Below are positions 63,627 to 64,000 of a stretch of DNA of 64,000 bases, in pieces. Source of the stretch: an uncultured Ferrimonas sp. GTDB lineage: Bacteria; Pseudomonadota; Gammaproteobacteria; Enterobacterales; Shewanellaceae. The translations under genes and the position numbers were made by a program. The stretch covers positions 1 to 64,000 of the forward strand of contig NZ_CANLCI010000022.1 in assembly GCF_947489035.1 (NCBI RefSeq), in the 5' to 3' direction. Positions within the stretch are counted from its first letter, which is position 1. Each line of letters begins with the position of its first letter. The notes under the pieces are model-generated. The model did not search any database, was not told the DNA's origin, and saw only the letters and a list, made by a program, of their open reading frames with translations.

Positions 63627-64000
63627 GGCATGGCCACCGTTTTAGCGGTTGGTAACTTACCCCTGCCGGGGTGGGCTCAGAGATCATCAATTGTACTTCT
63701 CGGCAATCAACCTGAATGGGCTGCGGCAGCGGCAGTGCTGGCTCGGCAGTCGCGCCGCGAAACAGGGTGACGTGGGGGCGAAAGCCCCTGCTGCTTTGAT
63801 GGAGCCCATGTTGGGCGGCATCGCGCTGCAACGCCCCCGCTAATTGGTACAGCGGCGTGGGGCAGTGCCTGCCCGTTAACGCCAGCACTTGCGCCTGTGG
63901 CCACAGGGTTAACTGATCAAATTGCAACTGGCAGCGGGGCAGGGTTAAGTCCTGCCAGCGATGCAACAGCTGCTGCTGGGCGCTGGCGTTAACCGACCCC
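63619..64000 (-). CDS. thpR: RNA 2',3'-cyclic phosphodiesterase (LigT/ThpR), 3' part
   Basis: The last 127 or so codons of a 2H phosphoesterase are present; the frame stays open past position 64000, so the N-terminal half and the first H-x-T motif lie outside the window. The second motif is FRPHVTLFRGA. The end YQPLKRWP is typical of LigT. The family hydrolyses 2',3'-cyclic phosphate ends of RNA. Confidence 0.85.
   Translation of the reverse strand, partial: GSVNASAQQQLLHRWQDLTLPRCQLQFDQLTLWPQAQVLALTGRHCPTPLYQLAGALQRDAAQHGLHQSSRGFRPHVTLFRGATAEPALPLPQPIQVDCREVQLMISEPTPAGVSYQPLKRWPCHD

Noticed and set aside
1-64000. CRISPR arrays, rRNA genes, complete insertion sequences
   Set aside because: I looked for regularly spaced repeats, rRNA-like sequence and transposase motifs and found none.

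Overview
The window reads as chromosomal DNA of a moderately GC-rich, respiratory gammaproteobacterium of the Alteromonadales. A Ferrimonas- or Shewanella-like organism is my inference. The basis is the conserved block dksA-gluQ-pcnB-folK-panB-panC-panD, a complete hut regulon, a TorF-type outer membrane protein beside a tetrathionate-reductase-like TtrA/TtrB pair, an octaheme cytochrome c, MipA with a DUF3019-like partner and a two-component pair, and a giant subtilase ending in a GlyGly-CTERM tail.

Layout. 1-2800: a tRNA-Ile2 (CAT) gene with its promoter and terminator, followed on the minus strand by a two-gene cassette. The cassette holds a restriction-modification-type controller (C) protein with a recognisable C-box upstream, translationally coupled to a 671-residue PD-(D/E)XK nuclease fused to a superfamily 1 helicase (DUF2075-like). 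No methyltransferase is present. This is the strongest candidate for an undescribed system. 2988-11654: a block with a LysR regulator, ttrA, ttrB, a TorF-like protein and a methyltransferase, bounded by a 398-bp direct repeat. The repeat is the 3' end of mltC, intact on the right and truncated on the left, and looks like the scar of a Campbell-type insertion. 11257-15180: mltC and four overlapping genes for exported proteins of unknown function. 15418-22092: hutCUH and, divergently, hutIG, with a HutC-type operator between them. 22235-31188: octaheme cytochrome, EAL protein, polar amino acid ABC transporter, a response regulator/CheC/diguanylate cyclase module and a DUF1456 protein. 31281-34543: RecQ-like helicase, a thioredoxin-fold protein and a small orphan. 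34678-34844: REP-like palindromic repeats. 35005-48216: secreted protease, mipA-DUF3019-two-component operon, ybiT, and a HlyD/DUF2955/MarR efflux operon with twin operators. 48283-53388: small conserved proteins, a large lipoprotein flanked by identical terminators, a metallopeptidase-like protein and a decaying LysR/SnoaL locus. 53670-64000: cytochrome b561, YceI, pan/folK/pcnB/gluQ/dksA, sfsA, pepB and the 3' part of ligT at the edge.

How parts work together. The hut genes degrade histidine to glutamate and formamide under HutC control. TtrAB, TorF, cytochrome b561 and the octaheme protein belong to periplasmic electron transfer. The receiver, CheC and diguanylate cyclase probably form one signalling relay. 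Starts were moved from the longest open frame wherever a signal peptide, Shine-Dalgarno sequence or known family N-terminus supported it, and these choices are stated. All family names come from reading the translations; no database search was run.
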